This document shows positions 10,545-23,412 of a DNA stretch of 62,000 nucleotides, in pieces (the first letter of the stretch is position 1; the number at the start of each line of letters is the position of its first letter). Position numbers and translations under genes: made by a program. The notes beneath the pieces are model-generated. The model saw only the letters and a list, made by a program, of their open reading frames with translations, searched no databases and was not told where the DNA came from. The stretch comes from Symsagittifera roscoffensis (Eukaryota; Xenacoelomorpha; Acoela; Convolutidae), in assembly GCF_963678635.1 (NCBI RefSeq), contig NC_087064.1, positions 76,603,718-76,665,717 on the forward strand. The letters are read 5' to 3'.

Positions 10545-11213
10545 ATAAGGGTGCCTCTCAGCCATTAGAAGCTTTATTATAAAGGTGGAGCAAATAAACC
10601 GGCTTGTTGTTCCAACCATTGGAAATGGGGAGGAGCTTTGTGTTTGGTTGTGTTTAATTTTTTTATTTTCCACGCAAAATCACTTATCACAAATAATCAT
10701 AGTCATGGGATTGGGTTGAGTGATATATCATACGAAAGTCCTTTTAATCGGGATTTGAACGACATTAAATGATTTGGAATGTTTTTTGGCGAAACAAAAA
10801 TGAAAAAATCAATATATTTATAAAATTTCAAACTTAGTTTTTTTTACGCATATGGTCGGAACAATCTGTGCTACTTGCCTAGCAACCGGCTACCCTTGTT
10901 TGGTTTTAAAATTGAACGGTTCTCGCGTGTGGTTCATGTCTTCCATAGGTGACTACATAATCTTTGTAATCTTTATCCTATTTTCTGGCTTTACGTAAGC
11001 CTTTGCTTAAGCATGCTAACCATTGTGTGCGAAGAGAAAATATTGTTGTGTGGGCTGTCATTTTTGTCGCAAAGTTGTCGAAAGTTATGAAATTTGATTT
11101 TTTCCACTGCGCGGATTTCCTATATAAACATACTGCCAATTGCGGGCGCCAATTATTTGACAAAAACTTTAGTGGGCTACCACATCTAAAGTAGTATCTT
11201 CCAGTAAAAAAAA
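10545..11213. other. AT-rich stretch before the LINE pair
   Basis: Nothing coding is seen. A segment near 10890-10950 (CTTGTTTGGTTTTAAAATTG ... CGCGTGTGGTTCATG) resembles the 5' part of the LINE units (11385-11470 and 15840-15925), so it is probably another fragment of the same element. Confidence 0.4.
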
Positions 11214-12855
11214 AGCGTAGTTTGGTCGCCAAGAAAGCCTTTATTTTTGCGGATACGATGTGCTTGTATTAATGGAAACGCAAACACTCCAAAACTAGGT
11301 TATGGAGTAAGTCTGGAGTCATCAAGATGAACTTACTTAAGGATATGACGAAAACCTTAAAAGCTCCATGAAATCCACAGACCAGTTTAACCGGCTTGTT
11401 TGGTTTTAGTTTTGGATGGTGCGGAAAATATCACTCACGAGAGATGCGTGCGCGTGAACCATGTGTTTGTTTATTGGCGACGTATCTTTTCCTTATATCT
11501 TCTCTTCCGACCCGACGTTTATTTTGCACAGCTAATGATCTAATCTAACCGTACTTTCAACCTGCTAATTGTTGTGAGTGATAAGCTGTTTATTTTTTGA
11601 TTGACTCATTTCTGTCAAATCAAAACTTAGGTACGACTTATCTTCCACCACCGTAACGGTCTTGGACTGAAGCATGCAAAACAATATATTTTTCTGGGAT
11701 AGAACCAGTGTCCACAAAATCAAAAGTACCATAAGAGTTCAACTCAAACAATCTTTCAAAATCTTTTAAGAATTTTTTTCAATTTTTTTTATTATTTTGA
11801 TTTTTTCAAAAATAATTATTTGAAATTTTCTATTTTTTAGTTGTGTAATTTGAAGAAGAAATACCGCTTTCAATTAAGCTAAACATTGTACCTAGACCAA
11901 GCTGCATGAGTTTCGACAAAAAATCAATAACGTGAATTGGCTTATATTTTTGAGGTTATTGGTAAAAACTAAAACAATCGCGCAGCGTTGTTTGCATTAG
12001 GATGGCCAAAATTTCCTGGAAAACTAGCAAAAGCATCCTTAATAAGAACTCTTTGTTAACTTAATTTGAGCTGAGCGGTCATAGTTTTGCCACTAGAATG
12101 ATTAAATATTCCGGTTACTTGCCAACTTATAGCTTCGTTTCTGTTTGCCGTTAATTGGGTTTGAAATCGGAAATGAGAATTAACGAAAAAAACTAACTTT
12201 TTTATGGTTCGAATGACACAAACTTGTCTTTTTTACAAACTATTTTTTATGAATTGCATTTTCCCAATCTCCAGTTTTAAAATATTTGTTTTCTTTTATC
12301 CAACATTCACGCGTTCAGAGTAATAATCATCCAATGCAAAATCAGATAACGATGAGTTCGTGTAACTACTACTGACAATAAATTTGTCAAATTTTTGTTT
12401 GTTTTTGATTTTTTATGCAGCAACCAGCATAACTCTTGACGATAACTTACTAATTTTGTTAGATGATCTCATTTTTCAGTTTTTCAACCTCAGTGGGACG
12501 ACTCAACAAAATGCCTAAATTACAGTAAATTTTCATTTTAGGCCTTTTTTTGTCGAGTTTTTTTAAGGAAGCATACTGTAGAGTAAAATCACTCATCTGA
12601 ACCATGAACTCTTGATATACGGAAACTTTCATACCAAACTTCGAAATTTACTGATTTTTAGTTCTTCTAAGCGTTCAAAGCATAAGCGTGAAAATCGAAA
12701 CCAGCGAAGCATTTTTGACCTTATCTGGGGAAATACAATCTTTGGTATAACAAAAACGTAGCATCAAACCGAGTTTACATTCAGCTTACTGAAAACTAAA
12801 CCAAGATAGATTTTGGACAAGGTAGATAAAATAACCCAGAGATATTGGGAAGCTT

Positions 12856-13074
12856 TTGTGCATACCATTAAATTTCAACTACATCTTAAAAGATGACATA
12901 CAACACATTAACAGCAGCATTACTGAGAGCTTTTGGATAGAATTATGTGCTCATCAAAACAAACAAGTTTTTTTGAACTTTGTCTACCAAAATTCTTCTC
13001 TCGAAAACCCGGCCTGTAAAAGAATCTTAAAAACTCTAGAAAACGCAAAAAGTTCATGTCAGTTTCGCTTCTAG
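12856..13074 (+). pseudogene. LINE endonuclease-like fragment
   Basis: A 72-codon open frame contains SFWIELCAHQNKQVFLNFVY followed by QNSSLENPACKRIL. The pattern (W-I-E-L, then a hydrophobic strand ending in VYQN) matches the central part of the apurinic-type endonuclease of non-LTR retrotransposons. The same nucleotide stretch recurs, more damaged, at 16980-17130 in unit B. It is a fragment only; the catalytic N-terminal part was not found. Confidence 0.5.
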
Positions 13075-13087
13075 GATATAGCCGAAA

Positions 13088-13260
13088 TCAAGCAATGTCT
13101 ACCACAGGGCATGCTATTGGGTCCGCCTTCAATCAATATATGTCAATGACATGGACAAACAGCTAGAAAACAACTGCAAAAAGATACAAGACACAGATGA
13201 TACGTTGATTGAATGGTCAAATTTTTGCGAAAACAAATCTGAAAGTTAATATAGATAGGC
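13088..13260 (+). pseudogene. LINE reverse-transcriptase remnant (unit A)
   Basis: Read across frame changes, this stretch shows CLPQGMLLGPPS, a weak Y-x-ND block, and then DTDDTLIEW in place of the usual FADDT. These are the LPQG...LGP and xADDT blocks of a LINE-type reverse transcriptase in the right order and spacing. It is interrupted by frameshifts, so it is dead. Confidence 0.7.
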
Positions 13261-15670
13261 TTTATGAATTCTTCAAATGTCGCAAGTTATATTTCGTACG
13301 AAAACAAAACAGCTCAGTGTCAACTACAGGATATCCTTTTTGAAAAGTATAGATATCAGCCAGCTTAGTTAATCAATACAATTAGTGCTGGCAAACGGCT
13401 TGGACAGACAAAGTAATTGCGCTGGTAGAACTGGTTTCTTTTGAAAATTCTTTTTCTCTGAAAATAAATCACAAAATAATCTCTATACGTCCCAGAGTAG
13501 AATATTATGCTGAAATACACTTTCACAAATTAAAATGAAAGATCTTCCTTGTTTTGATGGAGTACACTGTTCAAATTACGAACACTGCCAATTCAAAGCA
13601 TGTACTAAAAAAGTTTCTTTCAATTAAAACTTGGCAAGCAAAAACAAAGACAAGTTATTTTTTGTCAAAGCTGGCAATTGGTTCAAATTTTTGCCCAAAA
13701 AACTAAGTGAAACAACCTTTCATTCTCAAAAAACGAAAGTTGTTTCGTATATCTGAGGACCTGAAAGTTTTTGATAACAGTTGGAAAGGTTGTAAGACTA
13801 AGGTTACAGCAAATTAAATTATTATTTTTTAAATCGTAATTGGCACTATCTTGAGATCTTTAAACCAAAAAATTTAAGTTGAAATTATCAGCTCAATGTT
13901 GTGTCTAATAAAAGAATTTTATTTGTTCAGTACTGTACTTGAACATTTCTTTGTTTCATTGTTTCTCTCACATTTTTGACAATTTGTTGCTCAAATCATA
14001 GTTAATGAATAGCTTTAAGCCAAATCAAGAAAACAGCACTCTGCATCACGTTTTGTTTCAAAAACGACCACTTGCATTACATTTGCTATTTGTAAAAAAT
14101 TGTACTAAATTATCGGGAAATACCTGAAAACGTTTTTCGTTAAGCCTATTCATTCAGGGATCAAGTTACTTCATCCTGAGGCAGCTAAGTTTTTCTTTAA
14201 TTTCTGCAAATTTTTTGTTATATCTCTCTTCAAAAACAAGTCCAAAAATGTGGAAAAAATTCCCATCCTGAAAAAAAAAGTTCCATTTTTTATAATGTAC
14301 CGAAGAAAAATCATGGATGAAAAGCTGTTTGCTATTGTTTCAAAAACGACCACTTGCTTTACATTTTCTAATTGTAGAAAATTGTATTAAATTATCGGTA
14401 ATTACCTAAAAACATTTTTCGTTAAGCCTATGCAATCAGGGATCAAGTTACTTGATCATGACGCAGCTAAATTTTTCTTTCATTTCTGAAACTTTTTTGT
14501 TATATCTATCTCTCTTCAAAAACATGTCCAAAAATGTGGAAAAAATTCCCATCCTGGCGAAGAAAAGTGTTCCATTCTTCATAATTTACCGAAAAAAAAG
14601 ATGGATGAAAAGCTGTTTGCTATTGCAAACCAGTACTTATTTAAAAACGTTTGCTGTGAACATATAAAACAGAATTAAGATGGCGGCTAGTGTAAACAAT
14701 TTATCCCGCCGCAATCGACCAAAGCAACTGCCGCCAAGACAAATAAATAAAAGTTTTTAAACAATGACAAGTTTTTCCTCTGACATCAAGACATATTTTT
14801 CGCATCTCAATCAAGAACTAAATGTGAGAAAAACGGAGATTCATGCCAGTTCGAAGAACCACAGAAAAACTAGGAGTCCAGGCAGGAGTCATCAAGGAAC
14901 CCTGCCAGGAATACTTAGATTTATTATGAGAACCTTTGAAAAAAATGCGTTTGAAGCTAATAATTATCACAATAGCTAAGCGACGAAAAACTCGGGTTAA
15001 CTTATAATGAATAGAAAATTTCTTGAAAGCCAGAACTGGGCACCTGCAAAATATTTTTTTAGGAGATCAAAAATATTAGCAATTTCACTAAAACTTGACT
15101 GAAAATTTTTCAAAAATCGCGAAATGACTTCCAAGCAAACAATTTCCACCAAAAACGTTTATCCATGCAAAATTTCAATTGTCTGTCTATGAAATGGTAC
15201 AGATTCATCTTTTCACTCAAAAAAACTGAAATTAAAAATATGTGCTAAGTGTGAAGTCACGTTTTTTTTTGAAATAGCAAGAAAAACCTAAACATATTAA
15301 AAAATAGCACAGCCATCACTTTTTGAACACAAAAATTTTATTGTGGAATTTTTCACACACACAGAACTTTTGTTTTTGTATAAACATTTTAATTTTTTGA
15401 TAATGATTTTGTTAATTATTTCAACTTAATCTTGAGTAGCAAACGCAAAATGCAGTTTTCTGAGAGGTTCTTGCAGCTTCATCTGCGAGTTTTCCATTTC
15501 AGAGAAAATGCTTTGTCGATGTGTTTTTGGAAAACAAATTGCATCCATTTGAAAGTTTAAATTTTCACAAGAAAACTGGCAATCCAGGCCTTGCAGTAAG
15601 TTTCTGAAAACCAGCCGCAAAAATTTGGACTGTAGTATTGAGGACTGTAGCATATTCCAGTCACAATAAA

Positions 15671-18600
15671 AGCGTAGTTTAGTCGCCTAAAAATCTCCAT
15701 TTTTGCGGATACGATTTGCTTGTATTATTGGAAACGGAACACTCCAAAACTATGTTGTGGAGTAGGTCTGGATCCGCCAAGAAAGATTTACTCAAGGTTA
15801 TGACGAGAAGGGTAGAAGCTTCATAAAACTCAAAAAAAAGTTTTACCGCCTTGTTTGGTTTTAAAATCGCATGGTGCGTAAGATACCACTCACGATAGAT
15901 GCTTGCGCGTGGATCATGTGTGCGCGTGGATCCCTTAACTTTTCCTAAAGTCTTCTTTTTTCGCCTGACGTTTATTTTGCGCAGCGCATGATTTAACATG
16001 ACGTTTTTTCAATATGCTAATTTTTGTGAATGGTACGCAGTCGTTTTTGAGTGGTCTAACAATAGAGTCAAATCAAAAAGTAAATACGAATTATTTTTCA
16101 CCATCGTAATGGTCTTGGACTGAAGCATAAAAATACATGTTTTTTCAGGGAAAAAACACGTTTCCACAAAATCAAAAGTACTATAAGAATATTTAAAAAA
16201 ACTATTTTCAATTAAGTTTTTTATTTTTTTATTTTCAATTTTTTTTAAAATAAACATTTGAAAATCTCATTTTTTTTTATTTGTGTAATTCAAAGAGGCT
16301 GAACCGCTACCAATTACGCTCATCCTTGTACCTAGACCAAGCTTCATGAAGTTCGATAAAATTTTCTAATAACTTGAATTGGCTTAAAACTTTTAGACTA
16401 TTGGTAGTAACTACTGCAATCGCGCAGCATTGTTGGCAAAAAGATGGCCAAAACTTCTAGGAATACTAGCAGAAGCACCCTTAATAAGAACCCCATTTTA
16501 ACAAAATTGAATTTCAGTGGTCACATTTTGCCACTAGATGTTTCCGTTAATTAGGTACGAAATCGGAAAAAAAACGAAAAAAAAAATTAAATTTTTTTTC
16601 TAGGTTTCAAATGATGCAAGAATAGTCGGTTTTTACAAATTCTAAATAATAGCACATAAAACTTCATGCTTGCCTATTTCTGTATCAACTTTTTTAAAAC
16701 TAAATCGCCGTGTCTCAATCTCCAGTTTTAAACTATTTGATTTCTTATATCAAAACTTCTTCAAATCTTTTATTCAACATATTGAATCTAAACCTTCGAA
16801 GCATAAGAGTGAAAATCAAAATGATCGAAATTTTTTTGACATTATTTCGCGAGAATACAATCTTTGGACAAAGAAAAACGTGGCATCAAACCAAATTTCC
16901 GTTAAACTTACTGAAAACTGAACCTAGATAAAAGTGTTTTGGACAAAGATATGTAAAAAAAATCAAAGACATTGGAGAGTTTTATTCAGGCCAACAAAAC
17001 TCAAATCAACCAAGTCTTAAGAGATGACATACATACAACATCCCAACGGCAGCATTATTAAGAGTTTTCTGATGGAAATCAGCTTATGTGCTGATCAAAA
17101 TAAACAAGTTTATTTGAAACTTGTCTAACAAACTCTTTTCTTGAATGTTTAACCTATGACTTTGATTCCGTGATTTTGAAAAAAAACTATTGCCTTAATG
17201 AGTGTTTCAATGTAACTGTTTGACAAAAAATCCGAAGTCGTTTAGAGTCTGTCATAAATCCGTAAGGATTAAAAATAGCTAACAAACGGGTTCCGACTAG
17301 AAAGAATACCGCTCATAACTCAAAAGATGTTATAGATTATATGAACAGTGATGTATATAAGAAAAATGTGGTAGTATGTTGGTAATGTAAATCTCACGTC
17401 GGATCAATTTTGAATTTCCATGTTCTTTCATAATAAAAACTGAATGAAACAAAAATTTTGAAAAAACGCAAGCATGGCGAAAAATGATACTACTCAGTTC
17501 CAAAAGCATTGGAAAAAATCAAGTTGGAATCCAACTTTACATCTCGAAAATCCCATTAAAAAACCTAAGCAGTTTGAAGCCTTACTCGCATCAGCATCAG
17601 GCAAATGTGCGCCTTTAAAAATCTATTTATTAGGAAAACGTCTACTCACGCTTAAAGCAATTTCAAAGCTTCCTGCATAAAAAAAATTTACTCCATGACA
17701 CAAAATCTCGCTTAGAAAACTCTGCAAATTGAAAAAGCAAGTGAAAGTGAAGCACAACCAAAATTTAACAAAATAAACTTGTCTTAAGATGAATTGAGAA
17801 CAATTTGAATGTCAGTCACATTGTTATTCAGTTCAAAGCTATCGTGATAAATGAAAATTTATTGTTTTGATGAGAAACAATATCAGAAACATGTCAACTG
17901 CTGTATTTCTTGAAATATTTCATAACAGACAAACAATTGATCGCATATCATTTCAAAAAAAAGTTTTCTGGTTTAAAAAAAAATGTTTTTTTTTTTTGGA
18001 AAACATACCGTTCGATGCCGGCATAATGCCTGGTAGCCAACGATACTCAAACTTTTTCAGTCTTTCTTCAAGGCCCAAAAGTAATTTACATTGAAATCAA
18101 GTCTTCTAATTGTAGTTCCTCATCATAATCGTAAAAAATACTAGCATGGGCTCTTAGAGACGCTGCTGAAGTTGTACTTCCATATATTTTATCAGTTTTA
18201 AGCAATTGCATTTGCCATGAAAAGTTTTCGTCCATACTGAAAACCGGTCATATAGTACCAGTGTTTAAAAAAACCATTATAAAGCTGAAAATCGTAGAAC
18301 AATCCCCAACTATACTTCTCTCAAGATTCTATGAACGGCTACGACAAAAATCAATGTTTTTTTTTATTTCAGTGAAAATACACTTAATTCTAAAAACAAA
18401 TCAGGTTCCGCCAGAGCTCTTCTACAACTGATGCGCTATCATAATTAACAGACGCAGAAAAAACCATTATCGAAAAATCATTTGATTCAATTTCGCAAGA
18501 AACACTATTGAAAAAATTTGAAAAATTTGGCTTCGAAGTGAAACCATAAACAAATTCAAGAGCTTTTTGACATAGAAATTGCAGGAAATCCATGTAAAGG

Positions 18601-20610
18601 TTGTTTCTAATATATAACAGACATCCAGTAAGAACTACCCTAGAGCATGGTATTCAGTCCTCGCTCAATCAACATTTATGCAATTGACATGAACGAACAG
18701 CTAGATTACAACAGCAAAAAGAACAACAAGGATATGATACGTTGATTGATTGCTCAATTCTTTGTAAAAAAATCTGAAAGTCAACCTAAATAGGTTCTTT
18801 AAATTCTTCAAATGTCATAAATTCACTTTGAACGAAGACAAAACAGCTCGCTGCCAATTAAATACAGAATTGTCTTTCTTAAAAAACTAGTTATCAACCA
18901 GCTTAATTAATCACTACCATTAATGTTGGCACTCGACAAAAGGCGCCGAACACCTTCAATAGGCAAAGTAATTGGCTGTTTGAATTGATTTTTTTCAAAG
19001 AAAAATTGAAACCTTTTTTCTTTGAAAACAAATCCTAAAAAATACTTATGCGTACCAGAGTGAACTACAATGCTCTATTATACTTTCACATATTAAAAAA
19101 GGAATAATCTCAGCGTTGTGTTTGAATAAACTTTCTAAAATACGGATACTGCCAATTAACGTATCCGTACTAGGCATGTACTCAGAAAATTTATTTCAAA
19201 TAAATTTTGACAAGCAAGTACAACAACAAATTTTTTCTTGTCCAAGATTGCAATTGGTTCAATTTTTTGCCTGAAAAACTGAAAGACACGACCTTCTATC
19301 CCATGTTTAAAAAAAACAACTAAGTGAACAAACATTTGATAGAGCTGTTTGGTATAACTCAGAACCTGCAGGTTTTTGATAACAGTTGGAAAGGTAGTAA
19401 GATTAAAATTACAGCTAATTAAATTTTTTTTCATCTTAATTGTCACCATCTTGAAATCTTTTAACCCAAAAAAGATTTAAGTTCATATTATCAGCTCAAT
19501 TTTATATCTAAAGAAATTTGTTTATTTGTTTGTTCTGGTACTTGACCATTTGTTTGTTTCAGTGCTTCTCTCACATTTTTGACAGCTTGTCGCCCAAACC
19601 TGATTTTTGAATGTTTTCAGGTCAAACCAGAAAAACAGCGAAAAGCGGTTTGCTCTGCATCACGATTTGTTTCAAAAACCGACCAATTGCATCTTTTAAT
19701 AACATCAAAAGTATCGGGAAATACCTGAAAACACTTTCGTTAAGCCTAAGCATTCAAGGATCAGGTTATTTGATCATGAGGCAGCTAAATTTTTCTTTCA
19801 TTTCTGCAAATTTTTGTTAGCTATCTCTTCAAGAACACGTCCAAAAATGTGGAAGAAATTCCCATCCTGAAGAAGAGTTGTGTTCTGTTTCTTTGATGAT
19901 TACCCAAAAAAAACAATTGTCATAATGGCAAGTCGACCAAAAGTTAGAGTTATTTTACTATGAAATGAGAACTTCTTGAAAACCAGGACTGGGCCCCTGT
20001 AAAGTATCTTTCCAGTAAATCAAAAAGATCAAAGATTCCACAAAAATTTGACTAAAGTTTTTTCAAATACCGCTAAATGATTTCTAAGTCCAGACAAACA
20101 TTTTCCGACAAAAATCTTGATCCATGCCAAATTTTAACTATTTGTCACTAAAATAGTCCAGACTCATCTCTTCACTGAATAAAACTGAAAATCAAAATCT
20201 GTGCTATGTTTGAGTCGATAATTTTTTTTAATTAACAAGAAAAGTCTAACTCTGTTCAGAAAAAGAAAAACAGCACAGCCATCACTTTTTGAAAACAAAA
20301 TTTTCAAGGTGGAATTATTCAGACACAGAATTTCTCTTTTTGTAAACACATTTTAATTCTTTTGATTACGTTCGTGTTAAATATTTCAACTTGATCTTGA
20401 GTGGCAAATGTCAAAATGCAGTTTTCGAGAGATTCTTGCCACTTAACTTGCGGGTTTTAATTTAGGAGAAAATGTTTAGTTGATGTGTTTTTGGAAATAA
20501 ATTGATGTGCTTTTTAAGAAAAAATTGCATTCATTTGAAGATGTCAGTTTTCATTAAACATTTGGCAATCCAGGCCTAGCATCAAACTTCTGAAAACCAG
20601 TTGCGAAAAT
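15671..20610 (+). mobile_element. decayed non-LTR retrotransposon, unit B
   Basis: The second head-to-tail unit starts about 30 bp after unit A ends. It is longer because it keeps about 1.5 kb between the endonuclease fragment and the RT palm block that unit A lacks. A 68-codon open frame at 17474-17680 lies in that part. By eye the two units align over most of their length with many substitutions, so both are old. They may be two insertions or one segmental duplication. Confidence 0.7.
18203..18830 (+). pseudogene. LINE reverse-transcriptase remnant (unit B)
   Basis: Successive frames show LKTGHIVPVFKK, SPTILLSRFYERL, then FRQSSSTTDALS and FDSISQETLLKKFEKFGF. These correspond to the fingers and palm blocks of LINE reverse transcriptases of the jockey/CR1/I type (PVFKKG, RPISLLS..YERL, FGFR..SSTTDA). 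Stops and frameshifts break it. The later LPQG region survives only as damaged sequence near 18630-18720. Confidence 0.8.
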
Positions 20611-20739
20611 TTGGATCGTGCAACCCTTGCAAATCTTTATCCTATGCTTCGGCCTGGTATCAGGAAGCGATTTCCACATACAGACAACTGAGTTATCGTT
20701 AACATGACGCAATTTGGCAGTTAAAAAGATTAATTGTCT

Positions 20740-20938
20740 CATTACGAAGCCAAACTGTGTGTTTTGTGAATTGTAAATGGTTTCCGCAACAAGGACGCAT
20801 TTCCAGTTTTTCTTTTGTTCTCTCATTTTTTGTGAACTCGACAAATCTTTTACTTTTTTAAAGACTTGTCTCTGGATTCCAGAGACCTACACACACTAAG
20901 TTGGGTGCCTATCTAGTGCACAGTTTGGCTTCGTAATG
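20740..20938. mobile_element. short MITE with perfect 20-bp inverted ends
   Basis: CATTACGAAGCCAAACTGTG at 20740-20759 is exactly inverted at 20919-20938. The 199-bp segment shares its ends, and a GGATTCCAGAGAC block, with the element at 7886-8488. There is no coding content. A target duplication could not be fixed because the ends extend into the flank. Confidence 0.75.
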
Positions 20939-21580
20939 TTGTGCTATTAAAACAAAATTGCTAAAAAGTTAAATTGTCGCAAAAGGTAAATTTTTCGTCC
21001 AAGAGCGATTTTTTAAGACCCTCACTTATGCGTTTTTACACAATAAAAGAAACAAAACTTAATTGCCCGCCTATAGCCCTAAATTTTCTAACCGAAAGGC
21101 CAAATATGTTGCAATCGCAAACTATCATAAAAATGATTAGAGATTATTTGTTTTCAATTCCGATATTAGAGCATTGTTTTATTGAATTCCATTGAAAACT
21201 ACTCTATGAAGTTGATTTTTGCCTGGAGAATGAAGTTGATTTCATTTATAGCTTGCTTGTTTTGCTACTTCAGTGAAAAATTACATCATTTAACCCCGAG
21301 TTGACCATCCCTTATTTTATAATTTCGCTCATCCTATAACTTCTGATGAGATTTTCTGCTATTAAATTTTTTTTAAAGAAAAGTTCTAAGATAAAAACTT
21401 TTTTGTACATTTTTAAAACATTTTTGTAACATTATCTAAGTTCTTTATCCTCTCGGCGCAATCCTACGACGGGACCAAGGTGACTGAAACAACGGCCAAA
21501 ATAAAAAAGAAACCTTATTTTGAAAATTCTTCCGCTTGCAATCATTTAAGATACATTCCGAAAAAAATTTGAACTATATT
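20939..21580. other. AT-rich stretch, nothing recognised
   Basis: No exon-like segment, repeat boundary or RNA gene is visible. A 73-codon frame at 20974-21195 has no support. Confidence 0.5.
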
Positions 21581-22115
21581 GTTTTTCCGACTTCCGTAAC
21601 GAAAGTAACGGAATATTTGTGCTCGGGGTGGGTTTTTTTCTTCAGACAAACTTAGACTTTTTAACTCGCCATTTTTGACGGGATTCTTTAAATCAATCAA
21701 AAAGTTTTGTTGTACAGAGCTTGAACTTGAAAAGATATTTCACCTGTGATGATTTTTTGTTAAAAAAATGGGATTTTAAAGATTGCCATTTTGGTCAATT
21801 TGGGACAATTAATGCGCGATATATTTCGCGCTATTAACGCTTAAGCGGAGATTTAATCCGTCTTGAAAATCGTTCCAAATTGGTTGAGGGAAGCTTATCT
21901 GCCATAATTGATTGTTACTAGGAGCAAAACCTATCACTTTTTACTTTATACGGCGTGTGGGGGGATGATTTTTGCAAAAAAACTCAAATTAAAAAAAAAA
22001 TTAATATACATTATTTTTATTACGTTTAATTTTTTATGTTTTTACTGCTCCATAGACCTCAAAAGGCAGTCGGAACACTCAGGCCCTCGCCCTCATTTGA
22101 GCAGTTTTTGTATAT
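21581..22115 (+). repeat. dispersed repeat family R, copy B
   Basis: It begins TCCGACTTCCGTAACGAAAG, with a CTTTCGTAACGAAAG-like palindrome, and ends near CCCTCGCCCTCATTTGAGCAG. It keeps the GCGCGATATATTTCGCGC hairpin. With copy C (22905-23412, opposite orientation) it forms a widely spaced inverted pair around the exon candidate at 22632. Confidence 0.7.
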
Positions 22116-22631
22116 TTTTTAAATTCTATGAATCAGCGAGGATTATACTCTCGTCCTTTGCGGAAATTACTTTGATGTGTTTTGTACGAAAATTACTTTG
22201 ATATGTTTTTCTTCCTTTTTAGTTTTTTTTCCGTGAACATAGAAATTTATTTTTATACAAGCTTGTTTGGAAAAACTGTTTCCTATTTTTTGAAACCAAG
22301 AAAAAGACATCGCGCCCATGCTATTTTTTCTTCAACTGTTAAAAACACATCAAGGCGTATATTATTTCTCTCCTCTTTATTTTTAAATTCCATTTTACCA
22401 CAATTTCTTATCAATGTAATGCTAATTAAGGAAATTGGATCTAATTAAAATGAAAAATAAGATGAAGCATACGTAATAAGATGAAGTAAAAACAAAAAAT
22501 AAACATTTTAGACCGCCATTTTTCAGAACCTTCATCTTCTCATAGTTGGTTGTTAGCTATCAAAAACTGTATAGAAAACAAGATAAACTATTTAGTTTTT
22601 GAAGGCTAAAAAACTACGAAAAATTATAATA
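22116..22631. other. AT-rich stretch with upstream region of an exon candidate
   Basis: Mostly featureless. The last 80 bp (AGCTATCAAAAACTGTATAGAAAAC...) resemble the sequence before the paralogous exon candidate at 25977 (AGCCATCAAATTCTTTATAGACAAC...), so a common 5' flank has been duplicated. Confidence 0.45.
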
Positions 22632-22710
22632 ATGGAAGTTCAGAACAACAAGAAAGCCTCAACTGCAGCGATACCGGATTTAGTGCAACACATTGGAAAT
22701 CCACCGGCTT
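22632..22710 (+). CDS. candidate first coding exon, paralog 1
   Basis: An ATG opens MEVQNNKKASTAAIPDLVQH and continues to a consensus donor GGCTT|GTAAGT: 79 nt, 26 codons plus one base (phase 1). The copy at 25977-26055 has exactly the same length and phase and a related peptide, and both remain open although the DNA has diverged. That argues for a real exon of a small gene family. The rest of the gene was not found; function unknown. Confidence 0.4.
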
Positions 22711-22904
22711 GTAAGTTTCTAAAGGACATGTTTTTGAAAAATTTTCATGAATGGGAGAAAGCAATACGTCGACAAAAAATATTAGAGCAAAAAATCTTTG
22801 CGAACTGTTGTAGTTTTTTCTTTGGTTCGAAACATTGAAAACCGTAAAATTTTTGGCAGTTCTGTTGAATATTTGTTGAATATACTCAATTGCTGCACGG
22901 AGTA

Positions 22905-23412
22905 TCAGTGGAAACAAGACTTCTCGTATCAGGGCGAAGCCAAGATTGTTCGACAGCCTCTTAAGGTCTATGTAGCAGTAATAGCATGACAAAATTAAAG
23001 GTGAAAATACATAATGAAGATTTTATTTAAAAAAAAAAACGCCACATAGAGTACAAAGTGTAAACTTGGCTCTTAGTAAACATTCAATTATGGCAAAAAA
23101 ATTTTCTTTAACCAATTTGGAACAATTTCTAAGACGGATTAAATCTTCTCTCACGCGTTAATAGCGCAAAAAATTTCGCGCGTTAGTTGTGCCAAAGTCG
23201 CCAAAATGGCTATCTTCAAAACCCCATAACTTGACTAAAAAAGATTACAAGTAAAGTGTTTTTTCAATTTAAGCTCAGGAGAAGAATACCTTTTGAATGA
23301 AATAAAAAAACTCTGTCAAAAAAGGCTATTTAAAAAGTCAAAATATGTCTGAAGAAAAAACCACCCCGAGCACAAATATTCCGTTACTTTTGTCACAAAA
23401 GTCTGAACAATC
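22905..23412 (-). repeat. dispersed repeat family R, copy C (inverted)
   Basis: The segment from TCGTATCAGGGCGAAGCC to CCACCCCGAGCACAAATATTCCGTTAC is the reverse complement of the family's order. Its central hairpin is degraded on one side (GCGCAAAAAATTTCGCGCG). No coding content. Confidence 0.7.

Larger units (their letters stand above)
11214..15640 (+). mobile_element. decayed non-LTR retrotransposon, unit A
   Basis: This is the first of two head-to-tail related units. It starts at AGCGTAGTTTGGTCGCC and ends near GGCAATCCAGGCC...AAATTTGGA; the same start and end are seen in unit B (15671-20610). It contains an endonuclease-like fragment (12856-13074) and reverse-transcriptase motifs (13088-13260) with stops and frameshifts, and lacks the first part of the RT seen in unit B. 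An internal duplication of about 280 bp occurs (14055-14335 and 14336-14640). No poly-A tail or target duplication was recognised. Confidence 0.7.
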
